Assembly (NCBI GenBank): GCA_965153455.1
Contig: OZ234496.1
Coordinates: forward strand, 10,191,863-10,255,862
Direction of reading: 5' to 3'
Source: Sphagnum compactum
Taxonomy: Eukaryota; Bryophyta; Sphagnopsida; Sphagnales
DNA length: 64,000 nt
Shown here: piece after piece, positions 63,821 to 64,000 of the stretch
How positions within the stretch are numbered: position 1 is the stretch's first letter
How the letters are laid out: the number at the start of each line of letters is the position of its first letter
The notes under the pieces: model-generated
Told to the model about the DNA's origin: nothing
What the model saw: only the letters and a program-made list of their open reading frames with translations
The model's database searches: none
Position numbers and translations under genes: made by a program

Positions 63821-64000
63821 CCCACGTTTTTGGACAAAGAATATGGCACAAACTATGAAGCTCATTGGAGCCTATCTTCAGTGCACCTTGCCCATCTCAT
63901 TGTTTGATCTGAAAAACATTAATAATTGATTTGTGAGAATCAAATTAATGGATTGTTCTTACATTCATGGGAACTAATCAATTGGCAAGTTTTGTTAGTG

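Overview
This window looks like nuclear DNA of a land plant. Every confident gene is a plant-type, multi-exon gene with GT-AG introns: a UBC8/10/28-class ubiquitin-conjugating enzyme, a pectin-methyltransferase-like PMT20/21-type protein, and a plastid FBPase-II-type phosphatase. Long AT-rich spacers, many trinucleotide arrays, telobox motifs and plant-type DNA transposons (CACTA, hAT, Helitron) agree with this. I lean toward a non-seed plant (bryophyte grade), but only weakly. The window also holds a fungal-type ORF, which would fit acquisition from a fungus.

Layout, all recognised genes on the + strand: 1.4-4.6 kb E2 enzyme (4 exons, 148 aa); 5-16 kb AT-rich spacer with tandem and dispersed repeats; 17.8-21.1 kb methyltransferase (8 exons, 598 aa); 21.8-23.1 kb minisatellite and a local duplication; 25.4-27.0 kb GC-rich Helitron material with two Helitron 3' ends; 27.9-30.0 kb a hairpin element, dispersed repeats and a four-unit tandem array; 31.3-34.6 kb a 4-exon gene (595 aa) whose C-terminal half reads like a trypsin-fold protein lacking catalytic residues; 37.4-38.3 kb palindromic repeats and teloboxes; 39.2-41.3 kb FBPase-II-like gene (3 exons, 552 aa); 43.0-43.8 kb a broken PD-(D/E)XK-like ORF of fungal type, split by a 26-bp inverted repeat; 47.6-50.2 kb a decayed Deg8/Deg5-like protease gene; 52-64 kb AT-rich sequence containing a foldback element, a decayed hAT transposase (minus strand) interrupted by a complete 1,790-bp CACTA element with an ATT target duplication, and an inverted copy of the 29-kb dispersed repeat.

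The genes do not form a pathway or operon. They are independent housekeeping genes (protein ubiquitination, cell-wall/Golgi methylation, plastid sugar-phosphate metabolism) separated by repeat-rich DNA. Exon boundaries were read by eye from splice consensus, phase continuity and family conservation. Nothing here has been tested against transcripts or databases.
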